From Akkermansiaceae bacterium (lineage in GTDB: Bacteria; Verrucomicrobiota; Verrucomicrobiia; Verrucomicrobiales; Akkermansiaceae), in the NCBI GenBank assembly GCA_024233115.1, contig JACKQB010000002.1:372001-436000 (forward strand): a DNA stretch of 64,000 nt, in the 5' to 3' direction. Below are positions 9,820 through 18,365 of this stretch, in pieces. Numbering within the stretch: position 1 is the first letter of the stretch; each line of letters opens with the position of its first letter. Under the pieces are notes generated by a model that saw only the letters and a program-made list of their open reading frames with translations, searched no databases and had not been told where the DNA came from. A program made the position numbers and the translations under genes.

Positions 9820-10518
9820 TTACTTAAGCGACATATCGATATGCTTCACAACCTGTTGAGCCATGACCGTGTAACCCTCGGCTTTCCAGTGGAAGCGGTC
9901 CCCCCGGACCAGATGCAGCTTGTCGTTCATCAGGATGTAAAGGTCATTGATACTCACCTGCTCCTGTTTCATCAACTGGGCAGCCATTGTGTTGCGCGCC
10001 ACGATGGTGGGGTTGATCTCCTTGTTGAGCTGCTGTTTCCCTTGCTCATGCACCTGGGTGGTAGTGCACCAAATCAGGCGGGCCTTGGGAGCGCTCTGTT
10101 TCAATACCTCCAGATAAGCTTTCAGTAACCCGGTATACTCCGTATCGAGGATTCTCCCTTTAGGCCAACCATGCAGCCCGATGTTAAAATGAATCACATC
10201 ATAACGCCTGTAGGCAGCCACCTTGCGCAAATCCCCGTGGAGCCCCTCGCTTTTGAGATGCACCGGAGTCAGCCAGCAATCGACATTGGCCCGACCGTGC
10301 AGCGACTTGATCACAGCACCGCGGTAACCATTCATGATTGAATCACCGATTAACAATACATGGGGCAGCTTATCATCCACCTTGCTGGCTGGGTAAAACC
10401 TCCATGTCCCCCCATCGGAATGCAGCCCCAGTTTTTTATCCGTCTCTGCGGCTTGTGCTGGGACCGACAGCACTAACAAAAACGAGGCGATCATGTGATA
10501 TAACGTTTTCCTATTCAT
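9820..10518 (-). CDS. Secreted SGNH/GDSL-type hydrolase
   Basis: This 232-residue protein starts with a clear signal peptide (MNRKTLYHMIASFLLVLSVPAQA). The SGNH nucleophile motif is HVLLIGDSIMNGY with Ser60. The other catalytic pair is Asp207 and His210 in GDRFHWKAEGY near the C-terminus. DVIHFNIGLHGWP and WCTTTQV match the oxyanion and block III regions, although the usual Gly-Asn residues are partly changed. Such enzymes in glycan loci remove acetyl or other esters from polysaccharides. It lies between the dehydrogenase (64 bp upstream) and the symporter (185 bp downstream) on the same strand, which suggests periplasmic de-esterification before uptake. Substrate unknown. Confidence 0.82.
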   Translation of the reverse strand: MNRKTLYHMIASFLLVLSVPAQAAETDKKLGLHSDGGTWRFYPASKVDDKLPHVLLIGDSIMNGYRGAVIKSLHGRANVDCWLTPVHLKSEGLHGDLRKVAAYRRYDVIHFNIGLHGWPKGRILDTEYTGLLKAYLEVLKQSAPKARLIWCTTTQVHEQGKQQLNKEINPTIVARNTMAAQLMKQEQVSINDLYILMNDKLHLVRGDRFHWKAEGYTVMAQQVVKHIDMSLK

Positions 10519-10582
10519 GGTATGTTATCAATGGACGGGTGATTTCTGATACGTGTGAACCTCGCAAGCTAATGACAATATG

Positions 10583-11389
10583 TTAGAAACCGATACTGGC
10601 ACCACCGTCGACCGGCAGACAGACGCCGGTGACAAATTGGGCGGCATCCGAGCACAGATACACCGCCGCATTACCGATATCCTCCGGCTGGCCGAAACCC
10701 TTCAGCGGCGTGCGCCCGAGAATCTTCGCCTTTCGCTCCGGGTCATCCATCACGGCCTTGCGCATCATCTGGCTGTCGATCCAGCCCGGCGCGATGGCGT
10801 TGACGCGGACTCCACGGTCTCCCCACTCGCACGCCAACGTGCGCACCACCCCCAGCATACCCGCCTTCGCCGCTGCGTAGGCGGTGACGTAGGGAATACC
10901 GAAAAGCGATGTCATCGACGCGATGTAAATGATGCTCCCCTGCCCCCTGGTGAGCATGTTTTGCCCGGCTTTCCGGGTCAGGGCATGCGCCCCCACCAGG
11001 TGCACGTTGAGAATGTGCTGGAACTCCTCCGCGCTGACATCCTCGCTTGGCTTTTTAAGATGGGCACCGGCATTGTTGACCAGGATATCGATCGGCCGGT
11101 CTGCCTCAAGCTCATCGATCAAGGCGTCGGCCTGGCGGTAATCGAGCACATCGTGAATCCTGTATGACGCTTGGTGTCCGAGTTCCGAGCAGGCTTTTTG
11201 CAGCTGGGTTTCATCACGGCTGCACAAGACGACATCCGCGCCCATGCCGACCATTGCCGTTGCGATGCCATACCCGAGTCCGGTGCCTCCGCCAGTGATG
11301 AGTGCCCTTTTACCTGCTAGGGAAAAGGGTGTATTTTCAATGCTCAATCCATTTGTTGGTTGGGGGTCGATGTATTGAGTGGGAATCAT
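10583..11389 (-). CDS. SDR-family NAD(P)-dependent sugar dehydrogenase/reductase
   Basis: The chosen ATG at 11389 overlaps the stop codon of the upstream beta-helix gene as ATGA, giving 268 residues; a longer in-frame start would overlap that gene by nearly 190 bp. Residues 32-39 (TGGGTGLG) form the Rossmann cofactor loop and NNAG follows at 105-108. The catalytic set is Ser158 or Ser161, Tyr171 and Lys175 (YAAAK). The C-terminus PVDGGASIGF is typical of classical SDRs. The sequence resembles gluconate 5-dehydrogenase and related sugar-acid enzymes, so oxidation or reduction of a monosaccharide released by the locus is plausible. Overlapping stop and start codons imply translational coupling. 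Confidence 0.85.
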   Translation of the reverse strand: MIPTQYIDPQPTNGLSIENTPFSLAGKRALITGGGTGLGYGIATAMVGMGADVVLCSRDETQLQKACSELGHQASYRIHDVLDYRQADALIDELEADRPIDILVNNAGAHLKKPSEDVSAEEFQHILNVHLVGAHALTRKAGQNMLTRGQGSIIYIASMTSLFGIPYVTAYAAAKAGMLGVVRTLACEWGDRGVRVNAIAPGWIDSQMMRKAVMDDPERKAKILGRTPLKGFGQPEDIGNAAVYLCSDAAQFVTGVCLPVDGGASIGF

Positions 11390-13452
11390 TCCTCGATGGT
11401 GACGTTGGCCCCTTTGGGAAGGATGAGTTGCTCGCCGTATTTGGTGATTTCCTCCCCCGGTTTGGGGATGCCAATCGCAGGATTGCCGGGCCAGCCGCCG
11501 CGTTTGCCCACTTCGCTGGTGATTTCGCCAAGCAGGGTATCCATCGGCTCGCGTCCATCGACATTGACCTGCCATTTCCCCAGGTTGTTGTGCCCCCTTC
11601 TGGCTTGGTGCTCCTTTTTGAAATTCACCCGGACATTGCCTGAAATGACATTGCCGCGTTCACTGCTGCGGGCGCCGACGACTTCGAGGATCCTGCCGTT
11701 GACCCAGACGACGTTGTCCTTGACCGTTGTGTATTCGGCGATGTCATCCAGGGCCAGCACGGACGAGCCGGGCATCGCGCGTGATTTGAAAATCACATTC
11801 TTACGCCAGAGGTTGTCCTTGCCGATGCACCAGGCGTAGATGGCACCGCCTTCATTGAGTTTGGTCTGGGGTTCGGAAATGACGTTGTACTCCACCACAT
11901 TCTTGCGCGAGTGCAGGTAGGGCTTCATGTTTTCCCGGTTGAAATACGGTTTTTTTGCGCGGATGGCATCCTGGACCTCCTTCGGAAAATCCTCCGAACG
12001 GAGACAGAAAAAGTTCCACTCGTGCCACTGCCCCTGGTACACCCCCTTGAAAAACCTACTGGGCATATTCATGTACTTGGGGTGCATGCCGACCATGGAA
12101 ATGGAGCTGTATGCGGAGCGTTGAAGCAGGTTGTAGCTGATCGTGTTATGGCCACTCTGATAGATCTGCACGCTCGGCGCATGCCAGTAATTCCCCAGTC
12201 CGTGGTCGTGGATGTAGTTTCCGGTGACGGTGTTGTTTTTACTGACGTCCAACGTGCCGGGGCCATACCCCTCCAAAAACACCCCGCCGGAACCCGTCCA
12301 GCCGATTTCGCAGCGTTCGATCCGGTTTCGCTGGCCGTAGTGGTTGATGGTAATGCCATACGCCCCGGTGTGGAGGATGCGGCAGTTTCTAACAACACAG
12401 TCCGACGTGCCGGAAAAATAGAGTGCGGCATCGACGTTCTCCCACTGCCGGCAGAGCCAGTGGTCCGGCCATTGGTTCTCCGGCACGCGATCCGTGTAGG
12501 CGAAGGTGATGCCCTCGAAGGTGACGTTGGTCACGTGGGCGTTTTTCGTTTCGTCGCCTTGTAGGTGAACCAGTTTATATAAGCTCGGCGCGTGGCTCTT
12601 TGCCTTGCTCATGTCCTCGCCGTCCTTCGGCCAGTAATAGACCCGGCCAAGCGCCGAATCCAGCGCCCACTCGCCCGGTCGGTCGATCAGGCAGAGGGCG
12701 TTTTCAAAACGATACCCGCGCTCGTGGTTATTCCGCGAACCCGCCAGATTGAGCAGCTTGCTGTTCCAGCGGAGGGTGCCCGCCCCGGAGTTCACGTCGG
12801 TGACCACCCCGTTGCCCATGACGCCGTACTGGGCCATGATGCAGACCATTTCCACGTCTCCGTTGGAGGGAAGAAAGCGCAGTTGCTCCTTGTTGTTAAA
12901 ACTCACCAGTTGGCCCTGTTTCTCAGGTTTGCCAGGCTGATGGTCCTTGGGCCATTCCCTCCAGAACGCGTGGCTGGACTTCGAGCGTTCCGCACGCCGG
13001 CCATTGACAAAGAGGTAGTGGAATCGCCACCCTTTCGGCACATCCGCCACCCAGAGTTTTCCCTTGGCGTCTGCATGCACGCCGGGCAGGTCTTCCGTGA
13101 ATGGTTTCCAGTTTTTAATGAGGCGCACGCCACTAACAACCGGTGACGCACCATCAACGGCGCGGTAGCTCACATGGGAGTCCTCCGGTCCGAGATCCAG
13201 TGTCCGGTCGAGGTTATAATGCCCCTGGTGCAGATAAACCGTGATCTTTTTCGCGTCATTCCCCGATTTCATTTCCCGGGCCTTGTCACGGGCCGCCTGC
13301 AGCGACTTGAGAGGCTTTTCAGGTGTTCCGGAATTGGCATCATCCCCCGTCGTCACAGACACATGGATTTCATCGCGCGCCTGGTTTTGCGCCCACAGTT
13401 GCCCCACGCCAAGAGCCATCATCACTAACCCTACTGTTATTTTTTTCATCAT
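11386..13452 (-). CDS. Secreted right-handed parallel beta-helix protein (GH141-like candidate)
   Basis: I use the tandem ATG at 13452/13449 (MMKKITVGLVMMALGVGQLWA), which gives a clean signal peptide and 688 residues; an upstream in-frame ATG adds a hydrophilic leader. Mature sequence opens with HVSVTTGDDANSGTPEKPL, the same signature as the paralogue at 1-2224, followed by VYLHQGHYNLDRTLDLG and PVVSGVRLIKNW. The central third is a beta-helix with turns such as DCVVRNCRILHTGAYGITI and HNTISYNLLQRSAYSSISM. It lacks the chitobiase-like C-terminal domain of its paralogue. It is the first gene of the minus-strand operon and is divergent from the AraC gene. GH141 is a candidate family; the substrate is unknown. 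Confidence 0.82.
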   Translation of the reverse strand: MMKKITVGLVMMALGVGQLWAQNQARDEIHVSVTTGDDANSGTPEKPLKSLQAARDKAREMKSGNDAKKITVYLHQGHYNLDRTLDLGPEDSHVSYRAVDGASPVVSGVRLIKNWKPFTEDLPGVHADAKGKLWVADVPKGWRFHYLFVNGRRAERSKSSHAFWREWPKDHQPGKPEKQGQLVSFNNKEQLRFLPSNGDVEMVCIMAQYGVMGNGVVTDVNSGAGTLRWNSKLLNLAGSRNNHERGYRFENALCLIDRPGEWALDSALGRVYYWPKDGEDMSKAKSHAPSLYKLVHLQGDETKNAHVTNVTFEGITFAYTDRVPENQWPDHWLCRQWENVDAALYFSGTSDCVVRNCRILHTGAYGITINHYGQRNRIERCEIGWTGSGGVFLEGYGPGTLDVSKNNTVTGNYIHDHGLGNYWHAPSVQIYQSGHNTISYNLLQRSAYSSISMVGMHPKYMNMPSRFFKGVYQGQWHEWNFFCLRSEDFPKEVQDAIRAKKPYFNRENMKPYLHSRKNVVEYNVISEPQTKLNEGGAIYAWCIGKDNLWRKNVIFKSRAMPGSSVLALDDIAEYTTVKDNVVWVNGRILEVVGARSSERGNVISGNVRVNFKKEHQARRGHNNLGKWQVNVDGREPMDTLLGEITSEVGKRGGWPGNPAIGIPKPGEEITKYGEQLILPKGANVTIEE

Positions 13453-13661
13453 ATGTTTGTCTTCATGGTTAAGCCCACACCATTGCGCGGAACTTTCCTC
13501 GGGGGCCACGATATAAGTTCATTCCACAACAGACAATGGCTTATCATGCTGAACATTTGGCATTTCATCCTCTTTTCGCTGAATGTAAACCCACGGCTGT
13601 TTTACTCGACAACTTTCCCCGCCCCGAGCAGTATCAAACGCATCCCGATTTGCAGTAAGCC
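13453..13661. promoter_or_regulatory. Divergent regulatory region between glycan operon and AraC gene
   Basis: This 209-bp gap separates the first gene of the minus-strand operon from the araC-type gene. Two direct copies of GCTGAA followed by a C/T-A/G-T triplet lie at 13548-13556 and 13578-13586, exactly 30 bp apart, close to three helical turns. They are plausible half-sites for the AraC protein, but no promoter consensus is convincing. Confidence 0.3.
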
Positions 13662-14528
13662 ATGCGACACACCACGACACCTTACGAAGCAGCCTTGCGT
13701 CTCCGGGTAGGATACGGCAAAGCCGTGCCCAAGGAGGGGGAAAGCGAAGACTCCCCCTATCGCCGCCGCACCCTGCGCCCCGACGGAACGCCCGACTGGC
13801 ACATCATGATCGTCCTCGAAGGCCGCTATATCATCTGCCCCGATGACGACATGCCCGTGACCCTCTCACCCGGCCAGGCGGTGTTGTACCCGCCCCACAT
13901 GCGGCAGGACAGTATGCTGCATCGAGATTACCAGTCAGGCCGGACATTCTGGGCTCACTTTTTTCCGGAAATCTCGATGTTGCCTTTTTTGCAATGGCCT
14001 GCGTCCGGGCTAGGGCCGAGCATCATCAAATGGGACGGCCATGAGACCCTCAACCGCCAAATCCTGGGGGCGTGTGACCGTTGTGTTGAATACTTTGACT
14101 CCACCTACATCCGCAACCGGTCACTCTCGTTGTTAGTGCTCGAGGAACTCCTGCGGCTCATTTACCAGGTCCACCCTGACAACAGATTGGACCACCTGGA
14201 CAACCGTGTTGCCACGGCTCTTCAATATATTGCCCAGAACATCACAGCCCCGCTGAGTGCCAAAAGCATTGCCGGGGCGATTGGTTTGTCGGCATCAAGG
14301 TTTTCCCATATTTTCGCCGTCAACATGAATTGCGGCCCCATGGAGTATGTGGAAAAACAGCGTATCAGCATGGCCAAAAGCATGTTGGCCAACAGCGAAG
14401 CGCCCGTATCGTTCATTGCAGAAAAATGCGGCTTTACCTCCCCCTATTATTTCTCGAAACGGTTCCGTAAAAACAACAAACTGAGTCCATCCGAATACCG
14501 CAGGAAGGCCCATCAACAAGGGGAGTGA
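13662..14528 (+). CDS. AraC-family transcriptional regulator
   Basis: This 288-residue protein has an N-terminal cupin-like sensor half (WHIMIVLEGRYIICPDDD, LSPGQAVLYPPHMRQ). The C-terminal double helix-turn-helix runs from about residue 185 to 283: the first helix pair includes LSAKSIAGAIGLSASRFSHI and the second ends in CGFTSPYYFSKRFRKNNK and the AraC signature LSPSEYRRK. It is divergent from the glycan operon at 1-13452 and is very probably its sugar-responsive regulator. The inducer is unknown. Confidence 0.92.
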   Translation: MRHTTTPYEAALRLRVGYGKAVPKEGESEDSPYRRRTLRPDGTPDWHIMIVLEGRYIICPDDDMPVTLSPGQAVLYPPHMRQDSMLHRDYQSGRTFWAHFFPEISMLPFLQWPASGLGPSIIKWDGHETLNRQILGACDRCVEYFDSTYIRNRSLSLLVLEELLRLIYQVHPDNRLDHLDNRVATALQYIAQNITAPLSAKSIAGAIGLSASRFSHIFAVNMNCGPMEYVEKQRISMAKSMLANSEAPVSFIAEKCGFTSPYYFSKRFRKNNKLSPSEYRRKAHQQGE

Positions 14529-14671
14529 AACCGCGGTGCTTTTGGTGCGGAGAGCTGTCCCCCCTTTGGCATGGCTTGTGTGTTCCTTCGTCAACCACCA
14601 TCCTTCACCGGCGACGTGCTGCGGGAAATCACATCATCCGTGGTGCAAATGCGGCGATGGCTCGCCGCCCT

Positions 14672-14717
14672 CAACAATAAAAAAGTGCCCACATGCCTTC
14701 TCGCATGTGGGCACTTT
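14672..14717 (-). terminator. Intrinsic terminator of the pseudo-protease gene
   Basis: A perfect 15-bp inverted repeat (14682-14696 and 14703-14717) with a six-base loop is followed, reading the minus strand, by a run of T residues. It lies 21 bp past the stop codon of the minus-strand gene ending at 14738. Confidence 0.9.
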
Positions 14718-14737
14718 CAGCTCGTTATAAAAATGAA

Positions 14738-15565
14738 TTACTCGGCCTTGGGCTCGTTGGGTTCGGCAGGCTTGTCTTCTTTCGGCTCTTCCTTCGCGGG
14801 GGCATTGGCAAGCTCGGCTTGTTTGGCCTTGGCTTGATCGAGCACTTTACGGAGATATTTGGCGGGTATCAAGACCGGGGCGCCGCCTGAGTCCTTCAGG
14901 GCGACAGTCAGGCCTATGAATTCACCGGCTTGGGTGAAGATGGGGTTACTCATGGCGACCCCTTGCACAATGTAGAGGGTGCGGGGGCGGGTCACAATCG
15001 CAGCCACCGAGCCGAGGCTCACACGCCCCTCTGAACGCATATTCTCGGGCAGACGACCGATACCGACCAGTTCATCAAGGTGCTTGACTTCGACATCCTT
15101 GGAAACATCCACGGCTTTCACTTTGAAATCCTTGGCTTTGTCCCCCTTGGGATCGATTGCCACAAAGGCCAGGCCGAGGTCTTCGTCGTGAAGCACGAGC
15201 TTGGCATCGTATTCCTCGCCACTGCTATCGAGCACCTTGATCTCGGCAAGATCGCTTTCGAGCTTCAGGCCGGGGCGGCTCGCAATATTGGCCGACAGAT
15301 CGGGCTTGATGGTGCGGTAGGCGACGGCGACCAGACCGTCCGCGACAACAACGCCATTGGTGGTCAGTTGTTTCTCCTGGCTACCGGCAGGCTGGCCGTT
15401 CATGCTGGCCTCGATTTTAAGCAGGCCCCGCACCCCCAGAACAGACGGTACATTATCGGCAAAGACCTTGCGGGCAGCTTCTTTATTATCGGCATGGGCG
15501 GCGACTGTTGCAGACAGGCTCAGCCCGGCGACAGCGATGGTTTTAATCATTTTTGTTAGCTTCAT
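14738..15565 (-). CDS. Exported trypsin-fold protein lacking the catalytic triad (HtrA-like pseudoprotease)
   Basis: Starting at MKLTKMIKTIAVAGLSLSA (15565) gives a clean signal peptide and 275 residues; an upstream ATG at 15601 overlaps the stop of the preceding protease gene and is also possible. The order of segments mimics a trypsin-like domain: TTNGVVVADGLVAVAYRTI where HtrA proteins have the His motif, HDEDLGLAFVAID where the Asp motif lies, and VQGVAMSNPIFTQAGEFIG where GNSGGPL should be. The His and Ser positions are replaced, so peptidase activity is unlikely. The C-terminal 30 residues are a Pro/Glu/Lys-rich tail. It directly follows the active four-PDZ protease, which suggests a regulatory or substrate-binding partner in the periplasm. 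Confidence 0.7.
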   Translation of the reverse strand: MKLTKMIKTIAVAGLSLSATVAAHADNKEAARKVFADNVPSVLGVRGLLKIEASMNGQPAGSQEKQLTTNGVVVADGLVAVAYRTIKPDLSANIASRPGLKLESDLAEIKVLDSSGEEYDAKLVLHDEDLGLAFVAIDPKGDKAKDFKVKAVDVSKDVEVKHLDELVGIGRLPENMRSEGRVSLGSVAAIVTRPRTLYIVQGVAMSNPIFTQAGEFIGLTVALKDSGGAPVLIPAKYLRKVLDQAKAKQAELANAPAKEEPKEDKPAEPNEPKAE

Positions 15566-15597
15566 GATGTTTATTGTTAGGTCGTTGTTGAGAATAA

Positions 15598-17655
15598 TCA
15601 TTTCGTCCCCCAGATCGGGTGAATTTCCACAAACCGGGTTAGTTTTCCACGTTTGACGAGGAGAACGATGTAATCGTTTTTCCTGGCCTCGATTTGCGCG
15701 AGTTCTTTTTCGAGCATCTCGAGAGAGGTGACTTTTTTTCCATCGATGGTCAGAATCACGTCCCCGCCCGCCAAGCCGGCCAGCGATGCCCAGCCTGCCC
15801 GCTCGACGCTATCGACGTAGATGCCGTCATTGATCTCGGCTTCCCTGGCATTGTCTTTTGCCGGAGCCCGGAGTGTGCACTCGAGGGTTTTGTTGATCAG
15901 TTTGCGGTATTCACTGGCGGACTTGGGAGCTGGCTCCAGCGCACACTTGATTTTCTTCGCCTGGCCGGCGCGGACGACATCAAAGACGATGGTTTCATCG
16001 CTGGGGTACTCGCGGACCATACTGTCGAATACGTCTGTATCACTCTCACGCTCGGCCCGGATCACCTGACCGTCCATTTTCAGGAGGAGATCGCCTTTTT
16101 CAAATCCTGCTTCGGCGGCTTTTGAGCCGGGTATGATCTGGGTGATGCGCACTCCCTTTTTACCTTTGATGCCTAAAAGCCCGGCGAGATCGGGGGTGAT
16201 GACCTGGGTTTCAATACCGATCCAGGCATGCTCGGCGGCGGCGGACTGGGAATTGTTCGGCTCCTTGCCGAGCTCCACGACGGTGGCGAGAAGCTGGCCA
16301 TTGCGTTCGAACTCCACCATGGTATCCACCCCACCCTGTTTCCCGGCGAGCCGGGCACTGGTGATTTTTTCCAGATCCGCCAGCCCCCTTACCTTTTCCT
16401 GGTTCACGGTGAGGATCAGATCGCCGGGAGCGAGGGCGGGCTTGGCAGAAGCAGCGGCACCGGCTTTATTGATACTGGAAACACGGACACCGTCTGTGTT
16501 GTCGCGCTTCAGGGCCAAGGCACTTCGCACGGTCAGGTCGCGTGCTGTCACCCCCCATGAACCCAGGGCCACATCCTTGCCCTTGGCCTTGGAGCGTTCG
16601 ACGGTTTTGAGTCGAGCCGATTGCTCCTTGCCACCCCTTGTGAACTTCACTTCGACCTCCTTTCCTACCGGAGTGCCTAACACCACACGATTAAACAGAG
16701 GCAGGTGCTCGGGAGCCGTTGCATCAACCTCAACTCCGTCAAAATGGGTGATGATGTCCCCCGCATGAAGCCCGGCCAGGTCGGCCGGTGAATGCTCAAC
16801 CACCGCGGAAACCAGGACACCTGCCCCTTCTTTCCGCGACTCGAGTCGTGGCTGGGTAATGAGGCCACTCCAAGAACGACGCACCCGACCGTGTGCAATG
16901 AGCTCGTCGGACACATACTTGGCGATATCAGCTGGAATGGCACCACCGAGCGAACCAAGGCCGATTTCGTTGACCCCGATGATTTCACCACGCAGGTTTA
17001 CCAGCGGACCGCCGCTGTTACCAAAATAGATCACTGCATCGTGACCGATCCAGCGCACGAGGTCACCGACGGTTTCGCCGTCTTGTTTCAGCCCGTTGGA
17101 ATTACCCGGAGCGATCATTTCCATATTGGCGACCACACCGAGGGTGACCGACTGGGAAACACCGGCAGGCGAGCCCATCGACATCACGGTATCACCGACT
17201 GAGAGCGTGCCGATGTCGCCGAACTTGGCCACCGGGAGTGGCTTCATGCTGTCGGGCACCTGGTCCATGTTCAATTTAATCACACAGAGATCGGTCTGCG
17301 GATCGGTGCCGACGACGGTGGCATCGACCTTGGTTTTATTGGCAAGGCGGACCCAGACGCGGGTGCCGTTTCCTGCCACGTGGTGATTGGTGAGGATATA
17401 GCCGTCCTGGTGGATGATCGTTCCGGAGCCGGTGCCACCGGCCTTTTGCATGCGTCCGTCTTTGGGGGTCTCCATGATCACATGGATACGGGCCAGTGAC
17501 GGGTAGACCTTGGCAATGGCGGCATCGATCACGGCTTGATCCGCGCGATCAGCAGCAACGATGGCCGGGGCCGCCTCTTGGGCGGAGGCTGGGAAACCAG
17601 AGAGGACTAACCCTCCGAAGCAGAGAAAACCTAGTGTAACAATGTGATGATTCAT
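15598..17655 (-). CDS. HtrA/DegP-like periplasmic serine protease with four PDZ-like domains
   Basis: I start at MNHHIVTLGFLCFGGLVLSG (17655), which gives a signal peptide and 685 residues. The trypsin-like domain has His92 in ILTNHHVAG, Asp122 in TDLCVIKL and Ser214 in GNSGGPL. Four PDZ-like repeats follow: VLVSAVVEHSPADLAGLHAG (about 270-350), VRVSSINKAGAAASAK (about 385-465), VRITQIIPGSKAAEAGFEKG (about 495-585) and IYVDSVERAGWASLAGLAGG (about 605-685). Typical DegP proteins have two PDZ domains and are about 450-500 residues long, so this one is extended. It likely performs protein quality control in the periplasm. The related protein without catalytic residues lies 32 bp downstream. Confidence 0.88.
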   Translation of the reverse strand: MNHHIVTLGFLCFGGLVLSGFPASAQEAAPAIVAADRADQAVIDAAIAKVYPSLARIHVIMETPKDGRMQKAGGTGSGTIIHQDGYILTNHHVAGNGTRVWVRLANKTKVDATVVGTDPQTDLCVIKLNMDQVPDSMKPLPVAKFGDIGTLSVGDTVMSMGSPAGVSQSVTLGVVANMEMIAPGNSNGLKQDGETVGDLVRWIGHDAVIYFGNSGGPLVNLRGEIIGVNEIGLGSLGGAIPADIAKYVSDELIAHGRVRRSWSGLITQPRLESRKEGAGVLVSAVVEHSPADLAGLHAGDIITHFDGVEVDATAPEHLPLFNRVVLGTPVGKEVEVKFTRGGKEQSARLKTVERSKAKGKDVALGSWGVTARDLTVRSALALKRDNTDGVRVSSINKAGAAASAKPALAPGDLILTVNQEKVRGLADLEKITSARLAGKQGGVDTMVEFERNGQLLATVVELGKEPNNSQSAAAEHAWIGIETQVITPDLAGLLGIKGKKGVRITQIIPGSKAAEAGFEKGDLLLKMDGQVIRAERESDTDVFDSMVREYPSDETIVFDVVRAGQAKKIKCALEPAPKSASEYRKLINKTLECTLRAPAKDNAREAEINDGIYVDSVERAGWASLAGLAGGDVILTIDGKKVTSLEMLEKELAQIEARKNDYIVLLVKRGKLTRFVEIHPIWGTK

Positions 17656-17793
17656 GGATAGCGTATTTAGAAGCATGGATGGAAGCCAGCCCCTGGTGAA
17701 CCCTCAGCGTCAAAGAGGGTGCTGTTTGTTTAGTATTTTAACATTTTAGTTCTGGGAATCAAAATTATCATCGCCCTTGTTGGTTAGATAATG

Positions 17794-17799
17794 TATAAT
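17794..17799 (+). promoter_or_regulatory. Possible -10 element upstream of sigma factor 1
   Basis: A TATAAT sequence lies 26 bp before the first sigma-factor ATG. No good -35 hexamer is found at the usual spacing, so this is only a candidate. Confidence 0.25.
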
Positions 17800-17825
17800 A
17801 CTCTCGTAAAAATTGCCATTGTGGT

Positions 17826-18365
17826 ATGAAGAGACCGGCTATGAGCGAACTGAACATTGAATATTTACAACTCGTCACCCGACACCAGGCGGCGATCTGT
17901 GGATATATCCGGAGTATTGCGCCGGGTGTCACGGCCGACGACGTGCTCCAGGAGACCAACATCGTGCTCTGGGAAAAAGCGGGGGAATTCGAGCCGGGCA
18001 CCAATTTCAAGGCCTATGCCTTCCGCATCGCCCATTTCAAGACCCTCGAGGCACTGAGGGCGCAAAAACGCGACCATTGGCTGCAGTTTGATTCCGACAT
18101 CCTGGAGTCCATCGCCAGGCACCAGGTGGAGGTGGAAACCGACCAGGCCGGGCGCCAGCACGCGCTCAGGCAGTGCATGACCGAGCTTGACGATGAGCAG
18201 CGGCGCCTCATTCACCTTCGCTACACCGACGGGCAAACCGTGCGCCAGATCGCGGAGGACATGCAACGCAGTGAGGGTGCCCTGCAACAGCTTTATTTCC
18301 GCCTGCGCAACGCCCTCAGGCAGTGCATCGAGCGCAAACTCATCGAAGAAGGGGGTCCGGCATGA
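17826..18365 (+). CDS. ECF-like sigma factor, Rhodopirellula/Verrucomicrobium type (cassette 1)
   Basis: The 179-residue protein has sigma region 2 (DDVLQETNIVLWEKAGEF and NFKAYAFRIAHFKTLEAL) and region 4 (LDDEQRRLIHLRYTDG, VRQIAEDMQRSEGALQQLYF). There is no region 1.1 or 3, as in ECF factors. The NIVLWEKAGEFEPGTNFKAY segment is typical of the subfamily expanded in Planctomycetota and Verrucomicrobiota. Its stop codon overlaps the next gene by four bases (ATGA), coupling it to the FecR-LamG membrane protein that probably controls it. A close paralogue is at 27111-27653. Targets probably include the PEP-CTERM and sulfatase genes downstream. Confidence 0.92.
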   Translation: MKRPAMSELNIEYLQLVTRHQAAICGYIRSIAPGVTADDVLQETNIVLWEKAGEFEPGTNFKAYAFRIAHFKTLEALRAQKRDHWLQFDSDILESIARHQVEVETDQAGRQHALRQCMTELDDEQRRLIHLRYTDGQTVRQIAEDMQRSEGALQQLYFRLRNALRQCIERKLIEEGGPA

